The notes: generated by a model not told the origin, from the sequence alone. A stretch of DNA of 64,000 nt from Panax quinquefolius (GCA_020205615.1 CM035170.1:62547322-62611321), one strand, 5' to 3'; positions 1 through 12,669 are shown, numbered from the stretch's first letter. Translations and numbers: made by a program.

Positions 1-1046
1 CTTTCTTGGAAAACTTTAAGATCAAGCTTCCAAAGTGTATGTTTTGCAAGTATAGCTCTCTTTCTCTCTCAATATAATCTGGGTTGGTAATTGAAAAACT
101 CTCAAATGGCCAACCTTGCCTTCTTATTTATAGGAAATGAGAATGGAGGGCAATTTGGACATTAAACCCCACCTCCTTACTATTCATGTGTGGTCACCAA
201 GTAAGATACTTGGTGACCAAGCCTTATGCTTGTAGTCCACACCAAGGTGGCCGGCCCACCTTCCTTTGTGACATCTCATGGGTTGCCCCATGGGTTTTAC
301 CCATTGGGTGACCCACCGGTTCGACCCATGGTTCGGTTTTAATGAATTGGGCTTAACTAAATAAATATTGGGCCTTGACTTGGACTTAACCCATCCATCT
401 CATTGGGCTTAGTCATTCAATTGATTGGGCTAATTATAATCCAATACAAGTGAATTACTCATTGATACATAGATTAATCCAATGATACGCATCGTATTCT
501 ATACGTATAATTCACGTATTCCCTTCGTATACTATACTTACAATAATCGTATTGTACCTCATATTTACTCAACGTATTATACATAGATACCAACTAGTAT
601 AACCAATTGTATAACACTTGAATTAAACCTAACGCCATTCCTTCTACGCATATTATTTCCTTCTCGGAAATCAATATACTCAACCCTTAGGTTTTAAGTA
701 CGCAGGCGAAAACTACGTTTTCCATAAATGAAATATTATCAGATATTCCAACTCGTCACGATATTCTATCATTACGCGTTTCCTAGAATTTCAAAATAAT
801 TCCCTGAACAGAAATGGATGAATAGTGTTTTTACGGAAATTTCTCAGAAAATAATTATTATCGTCTTGGAAATTCCAAACAACTATTTCTAACACGTAGC
901 CAGAATACTAACCACTTTAGCACATTCTAGATCATTGAACGACCTTCACATAGCTTACTCACAAAGAAATCAATTAAATTCGTTTAGTTCACATAATCAA
1001 ATAAAAATTTAATTGTCATAAAAATCCGATTTTCTCGGGCGTTACA
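1..1046 (-). repeat. 3' LTR of element I (partial, cut by window start)
   Basis: This segment repeats almost base for base at 7473-8520, so it is one of a pair of LTRs. Read on the minus strand it begins TGTAACGCCC at 1046 and is preceded by a polypurine tract, which makes it the downstream (3') LTR of a minus-strand Ty3/gypsy element. It holds the U3 region and a TATA box (CTATAAATAA read on minus, 124-133), then runs off the window. The few differences from the other copy suggest a fairly recent insertion. Confidence 0.93.
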
Positions 1047-1059
1047 TTCTCTCCCCCTT
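1047..1059 (-). other. Polypurine tract of element I
   Basis: On the minus strand AAGGGGGAGAGAA abuts the TGTAACGCCC start of the 3' LTR. This is the expected place and composition of the plus-strand primer of an LTR retrotransposon. Confidence 0.88.
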
Positions 1060-1093
1060 ATAAGGATTCTGTCCCCAGAATCTTAGCTTATAA

Positions 1094-2635
1094 TTACATA
1101 AACAAATGAGGAAAATCTTCCTTCATTTTACTTTCGAGCTCCCACGTTGCTTCTTCAGCATTGTGGTTTCTCCATAACACCTTTACTAAAGGTATTACCT
1201 TAGTTCTTAAAACTTGTTCCTTCCTATCAATAATTTGAATTGGAAGTTCCTCATAGGACAAGTCCTTCCCTATCTAAATAGATTCATATTCTATCACGTG
1301 TTTATAGACCGGTTTATAAGGACGCAACACTGACACATGAAACACATTATGAATGCGTTCCATCTCTGGAGGTAAGGCTACTACATACGCTACCTCCCCT
1401 ATCCTTTTTAAAATCTCAAAAGGTCCTACAAACCTTGGACTTAGCTTCCCTTTCTTTCCAAAACGTATCTTCCCTTTCCAAGGCGATACTTTCAGAAAAA
1501 CAAAAGATCCTACATCGAATTCTCTATTCTCTCGGTGAGGATCGACATACTTCCTTTGCCGATCTTGAGCCGCAACTAATCGAGTACGTATTAACTCTAC
1601 CACGTCTTCCGTCTGTTAAACCATTTCAGGTCCCAACATCCGACGTTCACCCACCTCATCCCAACACAATGGAGTTCGGCACTTCCTCCCATACAACGCT
1701 TCGTAAGGCGGCATGCCTATACTAGCGTGAAAACTATTGTTGTACGAAAATTCCACCAACGGTAGAAATTCATCCCAACTCCCTTTGAAATCTATAACGC
1801 AAGATCTTAACATATCTTCAAGCGTTTGAATTGTTCGCTCACTCTGACCATCCATCTAAGGATGATACGTCGTACTCAATCTTAACTGCGTTCCCATTTG
1901 CTCTTGAAAACTTTTCCAAAAGTTCGATGTGAATTGTGGATCACGATCTAACACGATCGATACAGGTACTCCATGTTTGGAAATAATTTCCTTAACATAC
2001 AGCTTAGCTAACTGATCTAGGTTATACCTAACTCCTATTGGTAAAAAATGAACCGATTTCGTTAATCGATCCACTATCACCCAAATAGCATCGTATCCTT
2101 TTCTGGTTGTTGGAAGTCCCACCACAAAATCCATCGTGATGTGTTCCCACTTCCACTCTGGAATTTCCAGCGGTTGTAACAAACCGCTCGGTCGTTGATG
2201 TTCAGCCTTAACTTTTTGGCAAGTTAAGCACCTACTAACATATTCTGCTATCTCCCTCTTCATATTCGGCCACCAAAAGTTCTGACGAAGGTCTTGATAC
2301 ATCTTCGTACTACCGGGATGTATCGAGTACCTCGCACTATGGGCCTCCATCATAATTTCTTCTTTTAATTCGGGATCATTAGGAACCCAAATTCTTCCCT
2401 CAAAACGAAGTAATCCCTCCTTATCGAGGTTATACTCAGTCTTTTCTTCGTCTTCGATTCTTTTCTGCATCTTCTTACACTCCTCATTGCTCAATTGTAC
2501 TCCCCTAACCCGCTCCACTATGGTAGGTTGGGTTTCCATGGAAAATAACATCTCTACCACTTTCGCTGGTAACTTAACTTCTAGCTCCATTTTTGCCATC
2601 GCTGTTACCAACTCATTTTGAGTTGTTAACATTTA
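1094..2635 (-). pseudogene. Integrase with C-terminal chromodomain-like tail, element I
   Basis: Integrase inserts the reverse-transcribed copy into host DNA. In order: an HHCC zinc domain (H..H in HSARYSIHPGST, then CLTCQ), the catalytic core with D in MDFVVGLP, D in LDRDPQFTS and E in [14 protein letters not shown], the GPY/F-type module (KLSPRFVGPFEIL) and the tail ending EEATWELESKM, a truncated chromodomain as in Tekay/Del chromoviruses. The frame is broken: a stop at about 1856 lies between core parts, another falls near 1605, and an in-frame TAG near 1274 precedes the last ~60 residues. The frame closes with TAA at 1094, just before the polypurine tract. It is inactive as it stands; family assignment is firm. 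Confidence 0.9.
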
Positions 2636-3188
2636 TAACTTCTCTCTACCCTTCCTACTTAGCGCATCGGCTACTACATTTGCTTTCCCTGGATGATATA
2701 AAATATCACAATCATAATCTTTTATTAACTCTAACCACCTTCTCTGTCTCATGTTCAACTCCTTCTGTTGAAGATATATTTCAGACTTTTGTGGTCCGTG
2801 TATATCTCACATTTCTCACCATAAAGATAATGTCTCCATATCTTTAGGGCAAAAACTATAGCTGCCAATTCCAGGTCATGAGTAGGATAAACCTTCTCAT
2901 AATCCTTCAGTTGACGTGACGCGTACGCAATGACCTTGCCATGCAGCATGAGCACGCAACCCAGTCCTTTATGCGAAGCATCGCTATACACTACAAATTC
3001 CCTATATCGTCTGGTAAAGACAATACCGGTGCCTCACTTAACCTCTTCTTTAACTCTTGAAAATTGTTCTCACATGTTTCAGTCTACACATACTTCACTG
3101 ACTTTCTTGTCAGATTTGTTAACGGAGTAGTTAATTTAGAAAAGTCTGGAATGAACCTTCTATAGTATCCCGCTAACCCCAGAAAACT
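2636..3188 (-). pseudogene. RNase H domain, element I
   Basis: RNase H degrades the RNA strand during reverse transcription. Visible motifs on the minus strand: [10 protein letters not shown] (first Asp), [16 protein letters not shown] (Glu), [11 protein letters not shown] (second Asp) and, in another frame, the closing motif with NVVADALSR. The frame shifts after IFNRRS near 2755, and there is a stop at the RT/RNase H boundary near 3186. It lies between RT and integrase, the normal gypsy order. Confidence 0.87.
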
Positions 3189-4286
3189 CTAAACCTCAGT
3201 TGGCGTTTTCGGTTGTTCCCATTCGTTAACTACTTCTACTTTTGCCGGATCTACAGAAATGCCATCCTTATCAATAACATGCCTTAGAAACTGCACCTTC
3301 TCAAGCCAAAATTCACACTTTGTGAATTTCGCATACAACTTCTCCTTCCGTAGTGTCTCCAACACTATTCTTAAATGTTCTGAATGATCTTCTAGCGTCT
3401 TTGAATAGACTAGAATATCATCAATGAACACTACAGCAAACTTGTCCAAATATTGTTTGAACACTCTATTCATCATATCCATAAATGCGGCTGGCGCATT
3501 AGTCAACCCAAACGACATTACCAGAAACTCGTAATGACCATAACGAGTTCTGAATGCCGTTTTAGGTACATCCTCCTTCCTCACCTTTAACTAATGATAC
3601 CCCGTGCGCAAGTCTATTTTAGAAAAATACTTTGCCCCTTTCAACTGATCAAATAAATCATCGATCCTGGGCAAAGGGTATCTATTCTTAATCGTTAACT
3701 TGTTCAACTCTCGATAGCCGATACAAAGTCTTAACGACCCATCCTTCTTCTTTACAAACAACACTGGTGCTCCCCAAGGAGACAAATTTGGTTGAATGTA
3801 CTTCCTGTCTAATAGTTCTTGTAATTGAACCATTAACTCCTTCATTTCGACTGGCGCCACTCGATATGGTACCCTTGAAACTGGTGTCGTTCCCGGTAAC
3901 AGATCAATTACAAACTCCACCTCCCTATCCAGTGGAATACCCGATAACTCCTCCGGAAATACATCCGCGAACTCTTGCACAACAGGTATCTGATCCAAGG
4001 ATGTTCCCACTCTTTGGGTATCCACCACGTGGCATAGATAACCTACACACCCTTTTCTTAACATTTTCCTAGCTTGTGTCATAGACAGACAACAAGAGCG
4101 TCTCGGTGAATTACTACCGAAGAACACTACCTTGGTTTTCTTAGAAAGCCGAAGGTTTACACTTTTTCTATGGCAATCTATAATTACCTCATGGTTCACC
4201 AACCAATCCATACCAAGAATTACGTCGAATTCTTTTAGCCTTATCGGTACCAAATCTACCGATAACTTATTCCCTCTAATTTCCAC
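3189..4286 (-). pseudogene. Protease C-terminus and reverse transcriptase, element I
   Basis: Read on minus, the segment opens with the end of the protease ([11 protein letters not shown]), then the linker ([16 protein letters not shown]) and the RT. The RT shows the fingers motif [18 protein letters not shown], the first catalytic Asp in [11 protein letters not shown] and the active site [10 protein letters not shown]. The usual CIDYRELN reads CIGYRELN, a likely damaging change. A stop at about 3588 splits the palm just after TGYH, so two open stretches (3591-4286 and 3189-3584) belong to one former polyprotein. Confidence 0.9.
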
Positions 4287-4640
4287 ACAACAATCCTTAT
4301 GAATATGCTCAATGGGGATTATCTCCTCGTTTGCTACCTTAACATCTAAAGGTATAGGTAACTTCTTAGGGATTAAACCTAATCATTTAGCGAATTCACA
4401 TGCTATAAAAAAATAAGTAGCACCTGAGTCAAATAGCACATAAGCATTTATCTCATTGACCGGAATGATACCTGTTACCACATATGTTGATGCAACCGCA
4501 TCTTGAACAGTCATATTAAACGTACGAGCTGAGGGTCTACCCACTGATGGTGTTGGTCCAGTAATGGCTAATTTACCACTACCAGAACTCTTATTCCCCT
4601 CTAAACCCTTCTTCGGGCAATTCCTTGCCATGTGGTCCAT
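4287..4640 (-). pseudogene. Gag zinc knuckle end and aspartic protease, element I
   Basis: The minus-strand reading starts at the end of a CCHC knuckle (HMARNCPKKG) and continues through a conserved linker (ARTFNMTVQDA) into the retropepsin active site LFDSGATYFFI. A stop near 4383 separates it from the rest of the protease. F at 42100-42500 carries the same layout with LFDSGSTCSFIS, confirming the family. Confidence 0.85.
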
Positions 4641-5136
4641 TGACCCACAGATAAAACACCCCTGGTTTTTCTTAGGGTTAGGAAAGTTGGGTGATAAATG
4701 CCCCTCCTACCTATAGTTGTAGCATACTGCTTTCCCTTTAAATCAGACTCCCATGTGAGATTTTCCGCATGTCTTACATGCTTCCGTTCTCCTTTTGGGA
4801 TCTCCCTGCTTTACCCCGGTATTCCCGGATTAAAACTCTTTCTCCTTGGCAAGTTAACGCTTCCGCTAGCAACTTCCGCCTTATTACCCCTTCTATCTTA
4901 CTCTTAATCTTCCGCTCTTTGTGGTATTGAGACAAAGCCTCACCACCACCTTCAGCTATTATCGCCTTCTCCAGAATGGTCCCGTAGGAAGCACTCTGGA
5001 AAACCGATATTCTACTGTAGAGCCAGGGTTTTAAGCCCTGCTCAAATCTGCGCGCCTTCCTTTCCTCTGTATCCACCTGATGTGGAGCAAATCTCGCCAA
5101 TTTATTAAACTTGGTGGCATACTGGGGAACTGTCAT
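4641..5136 (-). pseudogene. Gag, C-terminal half only, element I
   Basis: The minus-strand start reads MTVPQYATKFNKLARFAPHQ, which in intact relatives lies in the middle of gag (compare A at 8521-8570 and F near 41557). The N-terminal half is missing: an internal deletion joins the primer site region directly to this codon. Downstream the frame is lost through the basic, knuckle-bearing part. The Met at 5136 is therefore an accident of the deletion, not a native start. Confidence 0.85.
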
Positions 5137-5143
5137 AACCTAA

Positions 5144-5156
5144 GGCTTTGATACCA
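5144..5156 (-). other. Primer binding site, initiator Met-tRNA type, element I
   Basis: On minus, TGGTATCAAAGCC stands a few bases after the 5' LTR end. It matches the common plant gypsy/copia primer site complementary to the 3' end of initiator Met-tRNA (usually TGGTATCAGAGC). The text after it (TTAGGTTATGA) matches the leader of element A and then jumps into gag. Confidence 0.88.
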
Positions 5157-5159
5157 ACC

Positions 5160-8100
5160 TATGACGCCCCCAAATTCGGGTATCTTCCAACCCGACAGAT
5201 GGTGCTCCATTGTACTAACATCCATACAATCATTCCATTGAAATACAACAAAATGAAAGTAATTATTATCTTCTTATTACAATCAAAGTATAATCTTTCC
5301 CAGGTTCATAAACCGGTTACATCGTTCATTTTTCATAATCTATAATACATAGAAACTTACTAAACTATTACACAATGCCTACGCATCCATCTTAGCTTTG
5401 CCCTTATCATTCTTGGCATTCACAGTACGTTCATCTTTAGCTGCAATTATATAATTCAAGCAAGAAGCGAGCATGACAACTCAGCAAGTTTAATCATGGA
5501 TAACAGGAATACCACATTCATGAATTATATAACAATTCCAACATAACTGAACAATAGTTATGAATTATTCTGAATCAATAATACTTTAACAGTTCATAAC
5601 ATCGATTCCCAAAGTATAGAATAGATTAGGAATTCTGAACCAGTCGATAGACCATGAACAGTAAATTTAAGTTTTCATACTTGAAAAGGTGTCCACAACA
5701 CTAAGGTCATTCATCCGTATAACTTACGAGCACTTCTAGGTGGTCAACCTATAGTACTCTATGTTGATCAACACTCATTCATTAAACGTATTTACGTTTA
5801 ATATTTTTGACAAACTCGCGTGCCTATCGAATAATCGATGAAAAATACTTTTGTTTGTTCTTAGAAAAACCTTACCTTCACGTCCGTACCAATTACTTGG
5901 CATAGGATAGCATTAACATTTCTATATAGAATGATATGAATAATAATCAATCTATATATTACGAATAGTCTAGCCGAGTTAAAATATGGCATCAACTCTT
6001 TCTTTAAAATAAGTCTTGCAATTCAGTTCAACGAATCACATAAAACTTGGCTAACATGGAAGTCAGACAAGTGTTAAGAAAACTTGCCTTTCAGCGCCTT
6101 CAAATAACTTACTTGACTGATCACAACCTTTACAGAATCTACATGATATGTTCACATAGCACAATATAATTAGCTATCGAACAACTATTCACATTGTTCC
6201 TACAAGCTTCTTTCTCTTCTATGTTTGTGTTAACTTAATATCTTTATTAAAGTCAACATGACTTATTACCCTTCGTCCTGGTGTATCACTCTATTGACGT
6301 TTATTAACCGGACTCCAACATCGTTGATAAAGTACCAACTCTGTTCGTTGTACATATCTTGTTAACATGCATTACATTCCTAAGTTTCATAGTCTATACC
6401 TTAGTATAGGTAATATAGGATTAGTCTTAGTACTTTTTTGAGTATATAAACTCAACTCAAGTAGGTCTCGAAATAACTAAAGTTCAAAACCTAAGTTACT
6501 ATCAAAAGCATCAACTCGTGTCATGCCACATTTAACATCGAAGCATTCTAGTGGTGGCCATGCTATTTCCTCTCTCTGAGGTTTTGCGGGACTTGGCGTA
6601 TGCTGGCGCCGAGTCCATGAACAAACTCTCGTGCTGCGGGGTGAGTCTCCAGACCTTTTTATTTTCTCCCGGCCATAACTGGCACTGTGGCTTGGCCTTT
6701 TTACACTACGTCTGGCACCGCGGCGCCAGACCTCAGCACCAGATTCTCAGAAATTTAGAAAATCTGTGTGAAATTCCCGGGGCCGTAACTTCTTTGTTAT
6801 AAGCCCGATTTGGTCCGTTCAAAAGCCTACACATCATAAATGACATACCCTGCACGTTCATATAAGAATTCAACACTTTCAAATATGTTAACTCAAAATT
6901 CACTATGGAGTTCATTTTCTAGACGTTCGAAAACGTTAATGAAGCGTTCAATGCTCGTTTTATTCGTTTTATGTCGGAATCTGACGATTCTCGAACCCGC
7001 AACTCTTAATCACCCTATCTCACGTGTTGACATTGAAAACCAATGTTTTCAATTCTCACGGCAACTTTCGACTACCAATCCGGAATTTCTACGTTTTCGA
7101 CATTTAACGTCTATTTCCGTAGAATTCGCTATAACTTCATTACTAAAGTTCTTTAAGACAAATCACATGGAATACTCCATGGTTATCATATCTACATCCT
7201 AACCAAACAAGATGCATATACTAACGTATTGATGGAGCTCAATCGTTTATCAACAATCGATCTCCACTATCAATATTTTCATGGTTCAAAAACTATATCA
7301 AACCTTATTATTTTTATAATCTCATGACTTATAGAGATTGAATCTATGGTAAGTCATCTTTAATCTCTCATTCATGACATATACCACCCCTTCATGATTC
7401 TCTAAAATGAAAGAAAATCTAAAAGAGATGGAGATGAAAGGTAAGGATTATACCTTAAGAACTCTTGGTTTGCTTTCTTGGAAAACTTTAAGATCAAGCT
7501 TCCAAAGTGTATGTTTTGCAAGTATAGCTCTCTTTCTCTCTCAATATAATCTGGGTTGGTAATTGAAAAACTCTCAAATGGCCAACCTTGCCTTCTTATT
7601 TATAGGAAATGAGAATGGAGGGCAATTTGGACATTAAACCCCACCTCCTTACTATTATGTGTGTGGTCACCAAGTAAGATACTTGGTGACCAAGCCTTAT
7701 CTTGTAGTCCACACCAAGGTGGCTAGGCCCACCTTCCTTTGTGACATCTCATGGGTTGCCCATGGGTTTTACCCATTGGGTGACCCACCGATTCGAATTC
7801 CATGGTTCGGTTTTAATGAATTGGGCTTAACTAAATAAATATTGGGCCTTGACTTGGACTTAACCCATCCATCTCATTGGGCTTAGTCATTCAATTGATT
7901 GGGCTAATTATAATCCAATACAAGTGAATTACTCATTGATACATAGATTAATCCAATGATACGCATCGTATTCTATACGTATAATTCACGTATTCCCTTC
8001 GTATACTATACTTACAATAATCGTATTGTACCTCATATTTACTCAACGTATTATACATAGATACCAACTAGCATAACCAATTTTATAACACTTGAATTAA

Positions 8101-8520
8101 ACCTAACGCCATTCCTTCTACGCATATTATTTCCTTCTCGGAAATCAATATACTCAACCCTTAGGTTTTAAGTACGCAGGCCATAACTACGTTTTCCATA
8201 AATGAAATATTATCAGATATTCCAACTCGTCACGATATTCTATCATTACGCGTTTCCCGGAATTTCAAAATAATTCCCCGAACAGAAACGGATGAATAGT
8301 GTTTTTACGAAAATTTCTCAGAAAACAATTATTATCGTCTTGGAAATTCCAAACAACTATTTCTAACACGTAGCCAGAATACTAACCACTTTAGCACATT
8401 CTAGATCATAGAACGACCTTCACATAGCTTACTCACAAAGAAATCAATTAAATTCATTTAATTCACATAATCAAATAAAAATTTAATTGTCATAAAAATC
8501 CGATTTTCTCGGGCATTACA
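5160..8520 (-). repeat. 5' LTR of element I (complete, ~3.36 kb)
   Basis: On minus it begins TGTAATGCCCGAG at 8520 and ends GGGGGCGTCATA next to the primer site; the last bases look mutated from the GTCACA end seen in related LTRs. Positions 7473-8520 duplicate 1-1046. A TATA box read on minus as CTATAAATAA at 7596-7605 puts U3 at about 7600-8520 and R-U5 over the remaining ~2.4 kb. Open stretches inside it (6551-7202) are judged non-coding. A GC-rich hairpin lies at 6710-6731. Confidence 0.9.
7596..7605 (-). promoter_or_regulatory. TATA box of element I 5' LTR
   Basis: CTATAAATAA on the minus strand, present identically in the other LTR copy at 124-133. Transcription would start roughly 30 bases lower in coordinate and run toward gag. 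Confidence 0.65.
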
Positions 8521-9024
8521 GCGCAAACCTCGCCAACTCGTTGAATTTAGCGGCATACTCGGATACCGTCATTGTTCCCTGCTTCAGTTCCAAAAATTGC
8601 ACCTCTAGCTGACTCTTTTAACTCTCAGGAAAATAGGTCTCGAAGAATATCTCCTTAAACCTATCCCGGTCATCATCCCTGGTCCTTCTCGAGTTTTATT
8701 GTCCTGCCACCAATAACTAACCTCTGCTTACAACATGAATGTTGCAAAAGCAGCCTTCTGGTCATCCCCTAGCCTAGCAACATCGAACACCTTTTCTATC
8801 TCCATAATCCAAGTCTGTGGCTCGACTTGATTCACGGACACATGAAATTCAGGTGGTCCAACTGCCTTGAACTCCTTAAACGTTGTTCCTTGGTTCTGTG
8901 GTTGATTCTGCAATGCTCCTGTCAGTAACGTCATAAATTGTTGAACGGGGTTAGCATCAACATTGTTGTTATTGTTGGTTCCTTCGGTGGTTCTCTGTCG
9001 TGGTGGTTGACATCTGGGAGGCAT
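8521..9024 (-). pseudogene. Gag N-terminal half, element A (interrupted by element I)
   Basis: Starts MPPRCQPPRQRT with an Asn-rich stretch, then a gag core (FKEFKAVGPPEFHVSV, WIMEIEKVFDVARLGDDQK, SYWWQDNKTREGPGMM). A TAA replaces Lys after ATFML near 8727, followed by frame loss. The text reaches the equivalent of KFNELARFA and stops exactly at 8520, where the LTR of element I begins, so I was inserted here; GCGCA at 8521-8525 is the candidate target duplication. The missing half must lie beyond the left edge of the window. Confidence 0.87.
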
Positions 9025-9311
9025 TTTCTGTTAAAAATACACTCATTAGATTATTATTCAACTCTTTTAAGTAATTTCTACTTAATTTGCCTCCACAAAA
9101 GAAATAGCCACATAATCACATAACACTTTGAATAAAATAACAACTTTTATTTATTCATAACCTCTTTGAAAATATAAAACAATAGCATTACTGCTATTTA
9201 CATTACTTTCCTGAACTACAAAGGTTTCAGAACAACATCATCCTCATATCCCATAGGTTACATAACACTTGGGATTTATAATTTATTTAACATTTATTAA
9301 TCGCATAACAA
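9025..9311 (-). other. Intergenic spacer between coiled-coil ORF and gag, element A
   Basis: About 290 bp with no open frame of note. The matching spacer in F (40823-41105) is recognisably similar, so the two-cistron layout is a family trait. Confidence 0.6.
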
Positions 9312-10058
9312 CTACGATGTTCTACTAAGATAAGGCTTAGCCTTACTACGCTCTTCCTCCATAATCCAGAACATTGTTCTGCAATCTAATATGTACGATG
9401 GCAGCGTCTCGAACTGAATCGGATAACCCATGACCCGATCTTGAGCTTGATTAACCACGGTGTTGAATACTCTATTCATCTCTTCCATCTTCATTCTCTT
9501 TGCATGTGCGTCTTTCACTGCTATCCCGACTCATTGAAACACTTCCTCGTATGCGTCTTCGGCTCTTTCCCTCTTAGTAGCTTCTTCCTTTAGCTTGTTC
9601 TTCAGTTCTGCGACCTTCTCGATCAGTTGTTCTTTCTCTCCTTCAGTCTGTTCTAGCTTCTCCTCGACATTAGTCAATCGTTCCTCACGATCCTGGATCT
9701 CATCGTCTTTCTGTGTCATTGCAGTCTGTTGTTCAGCTACTATCTCTTGCAATTTCTTAATCGTATCCTGAAGTTCCACATTACGATCATAGACTTCATC
9801 GTATATACGAGTAGCTATCGAGGTTAGTGGAGTCTCCTCCTCCTCGTCCTCGTCATCCTCATCCTCATGTGGCAACTCAACGGGATCCTCCTCATCCGTC
9901 TCCACATCATCATCCTCATCTTCAACAACTGTGACCAACGAGGCTGACTCCCGTGGCAGTAGTTGTTCCCAAATAACCTGAATATCGCGAGGCTCCTCCT
10001 CTATAGGCATCTGAGGTCTATCCTCCCTAGCCTGACTGGATTCTCCGACATTAGTCAT
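9312..10058 (-). pseudogene. Acidic coiled-coil ORF upstream of gag, element A
   Basis: About 248 codons, from MTNVGESSQARED to a stop at 9312, with a single in-frame TGA (9528-9530) where F has a Gln codon. Residues ~1-45 are polar; ~45-85 form a very acidic tract (DEDDDVETDEEDP, EDEDDEDEEEE). From ~90 to ~175 a Glu/Lys/Leu-rich region has clear heptad character (RNVELQDTIKKLQEI, REERLTNVEEKLEQTEGEK) and should be a coiled coil. The last ~70 residues (MKMEEMNRVFNTVVNQAQDR) are helical-looking. It lies ~190 bp after the primer site and ~290 bp before gag. It does not look like gag, pol or envelope; function unknown. The same ORF occurs in F (40072-40822). Confidence 0.75.
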
Positions 10059-10248
10059 CCTGACAACAAAATTTTAATTTTTAATTATTAATCATTACTA
10101 CTCGACACTCACAAGCACATAATTATAAACACATAAGCACATAAGTGTTTTATTACTCCTTCCTTAAAACTCGATAAGAGTTAATCACCACTATCTTTTC
10201 AAAGGTTACTTCCTAAGGCTTTTCCCCACCTAAGGTTCATAACCTAAA

Positions 10249-10260
10249 GCTTTGATACCA
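10249..10260 (-). other. Primer binding site, Met-tRNA type, element A
   Basis: TGGTATCAAAGC on minus, three bases after the LTR end GTGTCACA. It shows that the LTR at 10264-13402 acts as a 5' LTR for the gag-side sequence at lower coordinates. Confidence 0.88.
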
Positions 10261-10263
10261 ATT

Positions 10264-12617
10264 TGTGACACCCCCAAATCCCGGTACTTCATTACCTCAA
10301 GATTTGGTGTTCACATAATCAAAACATTCATATCTAACTACCCAATCATAATAAAATTGAATAATAAAACCTGCCCATACAGGATTACGTTAATAAAATT
10401 ATCTCCCAGGTTATCTAACCTTTAATTACAATCAATCAAATAAAGAATTTAAAATTTATTACATCACATCATCTAATAAAATTCTATCATCATAACGATA
10501 AAGCAAAATTACAAGTCTTCATCACTTGTACATTTTTCCTTTCCTTTATGTAGTTGTAGGTTTATCTACCTTCTCAACCATAGCTGCAATAAGTGTATAA
10601 ATATGTAAGAGTGAGCAAACAAAGCTCACTTGAAATAAGAATAAATATCTTTACAACATTTGCCAAATAATAGGCCCAATAGAACTGAATGATATATTCT
10701 ATTAACAGTCTTAAATATACTACTGAGGGTCTAATGACCGTGAATCATGTCCACAGTTATAAGTAATCTTTCAACGTTAACTTTAACAGGCATATGACTA
10801 TAAGGACTCCACGTACTTAGGGGGGGTCAATCCTTCGTACAATGTATTGTGCACAACAATTTCAACGCTAAGCGTAAACCCCTAAAAATAGGGTTGTTCA
10901 TCTCAGTATTTAGAGTACAAGTCCGCACCAAAGAAAGTTTGGTTTGGATAAGCTTTCAAGGGTAATTGAAGTTTAATGATCATAAACTATGGAACTAGTG
11001 GAATCAATAATGCTTGATAACACAATAGTTGTTTAATAACAACATAACTTAGAACATTTGAGAATCAAAAATGAACTGATTATACATATCAAACTCATGC
11101 TTGAAATAACTATAGAGCATAAGCTTTCAATAAAATGAATAAAATGGTTAACCTTTGCTTGAACAGTAAAATAAGCTAAGGTTCGAGTCTTATAACATTA
11201 GAAATTAAATTCCTGAACGTACATTTAACATATCTAGAAACTAAAAACTTGCCCAACAAGGTATTAACTCATGCAAAGAATTAAAATAGTTCAATAATAG
11301 AGACGAGAGTTCAAAAACTATGTTCATTATACAATAATAGAACTTAAGAAACTTGTTTAACTGTAAACAAGTTAGAATGAATCAATCAAATAAGAATTTC
11401 CAATAACATTAGGGTTAGAGTTTGCTCGAATGAATTTTAGGAACAATTGACTTATTCAATAATAATTAAGATAAAAGCTTGCTCAATTAAAAGAATGCAG
11501 TTATACAATATAATAATAAAACTAACTCAACGAAAGTGTAGAGTTAGAAAACTTGCTCAATGTAAAAAGAAAGTTTAGAAACATACCTCGAGCGTAAGCT
11601 ATAATATCAAACTCACGTTCACCTACACATAGGTTTAGAATCACATTGTCTATTAGATATGCTAACATACCATAACATATACATTTCTAGCTAAGCTTAT
11701 CATCTTAGCACAAGTCTTATGCTACTATATATATTTTAGAATTCTCAAGTGTTAACATCACAACACCTATCTAACATTCACTGTATAAACTAAGTTATCA
11801 CATAATGCGTTCATAACATACTAATCACTTTTACAACTTTGAATTCATAATCCATATAACACAATTCTGTTTTAGCCTTGTTGTTACATGTTGGACACAT
11901 TACCATAACCTTTAGTTAAGCTACAAAGAACGACCAAAGTCTGCAGAATTAGCAGACTTTAATTGTCTGAAATGGGCACGGCGGCCGCGCCAGCTTTTAT
12001 CTTGTCATCTTTTGCGCGCTTGCGTGCATAAGTAAATTTCTGACAATGCGTGACGTACATAACTCAATTTTGCATAACAGAGCTTCGACACTTTTTTAAG
12101 CCAACTAACAAAATTTCACCCACCAAACAGTGATAATAACACGTAAAATAAATATACAACTATCATAGACATGATTGCAAACATATTCAACCACTTAGCA
12201 TAATTTATCAACAACTAAAACTATTTTAATTTCTTAATTTTCATGTTTTTCATAAAAACTCAATTTTCTTGACATTCATCATAAAAATCATCATTGTGAA
12301 TTCAATACATGATCAAATTATCTCATTCAAATTACGTTATGTTCGTATCTCAATGAACTAACATATACAAGCTTCAATTTATACTTTTACATAAAATTGG
12401 CCATTAAAATTGATACTTACATAGCTACATATGAAAACAAATACACATAAATATACACTGTCGAAATTTTCTTCTACTATAATCCGAAATTAGCATGCAA
12501 TTATTGTTTAAACATACTTTCTAATCATCATAAACACATGTAATCATCATAACTAATTTGAGAACATCAATTCTAAACATATAAAATTCACAGAGTATGA
12601 AAATTATTGTCGTAAAA

Positions 12618-12669
<52 letters not shown>

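Noticed and set aside
1353..1725. Plus-strand ORFs over integrase of element I (also 3767-4072, 55212-55685 and similar)
   Set aside because: Antisense shadows of recognised pol domains.
5144..5156. tRNA-like sequence (TGGTATCAAAGCC)
   Set aside because: It is only the 3'-end complement of Met-tRNA, i.e. a primer binding site; no cloverleaf surrounds it. The same holds at 10249, 27825 and 34343.
6551..7202. Plus-strand ORFs inside LTR I
   Set aside because: Opposite to the element's direction, no domains; explained by the GC-richer hairpin segment of the LTR.
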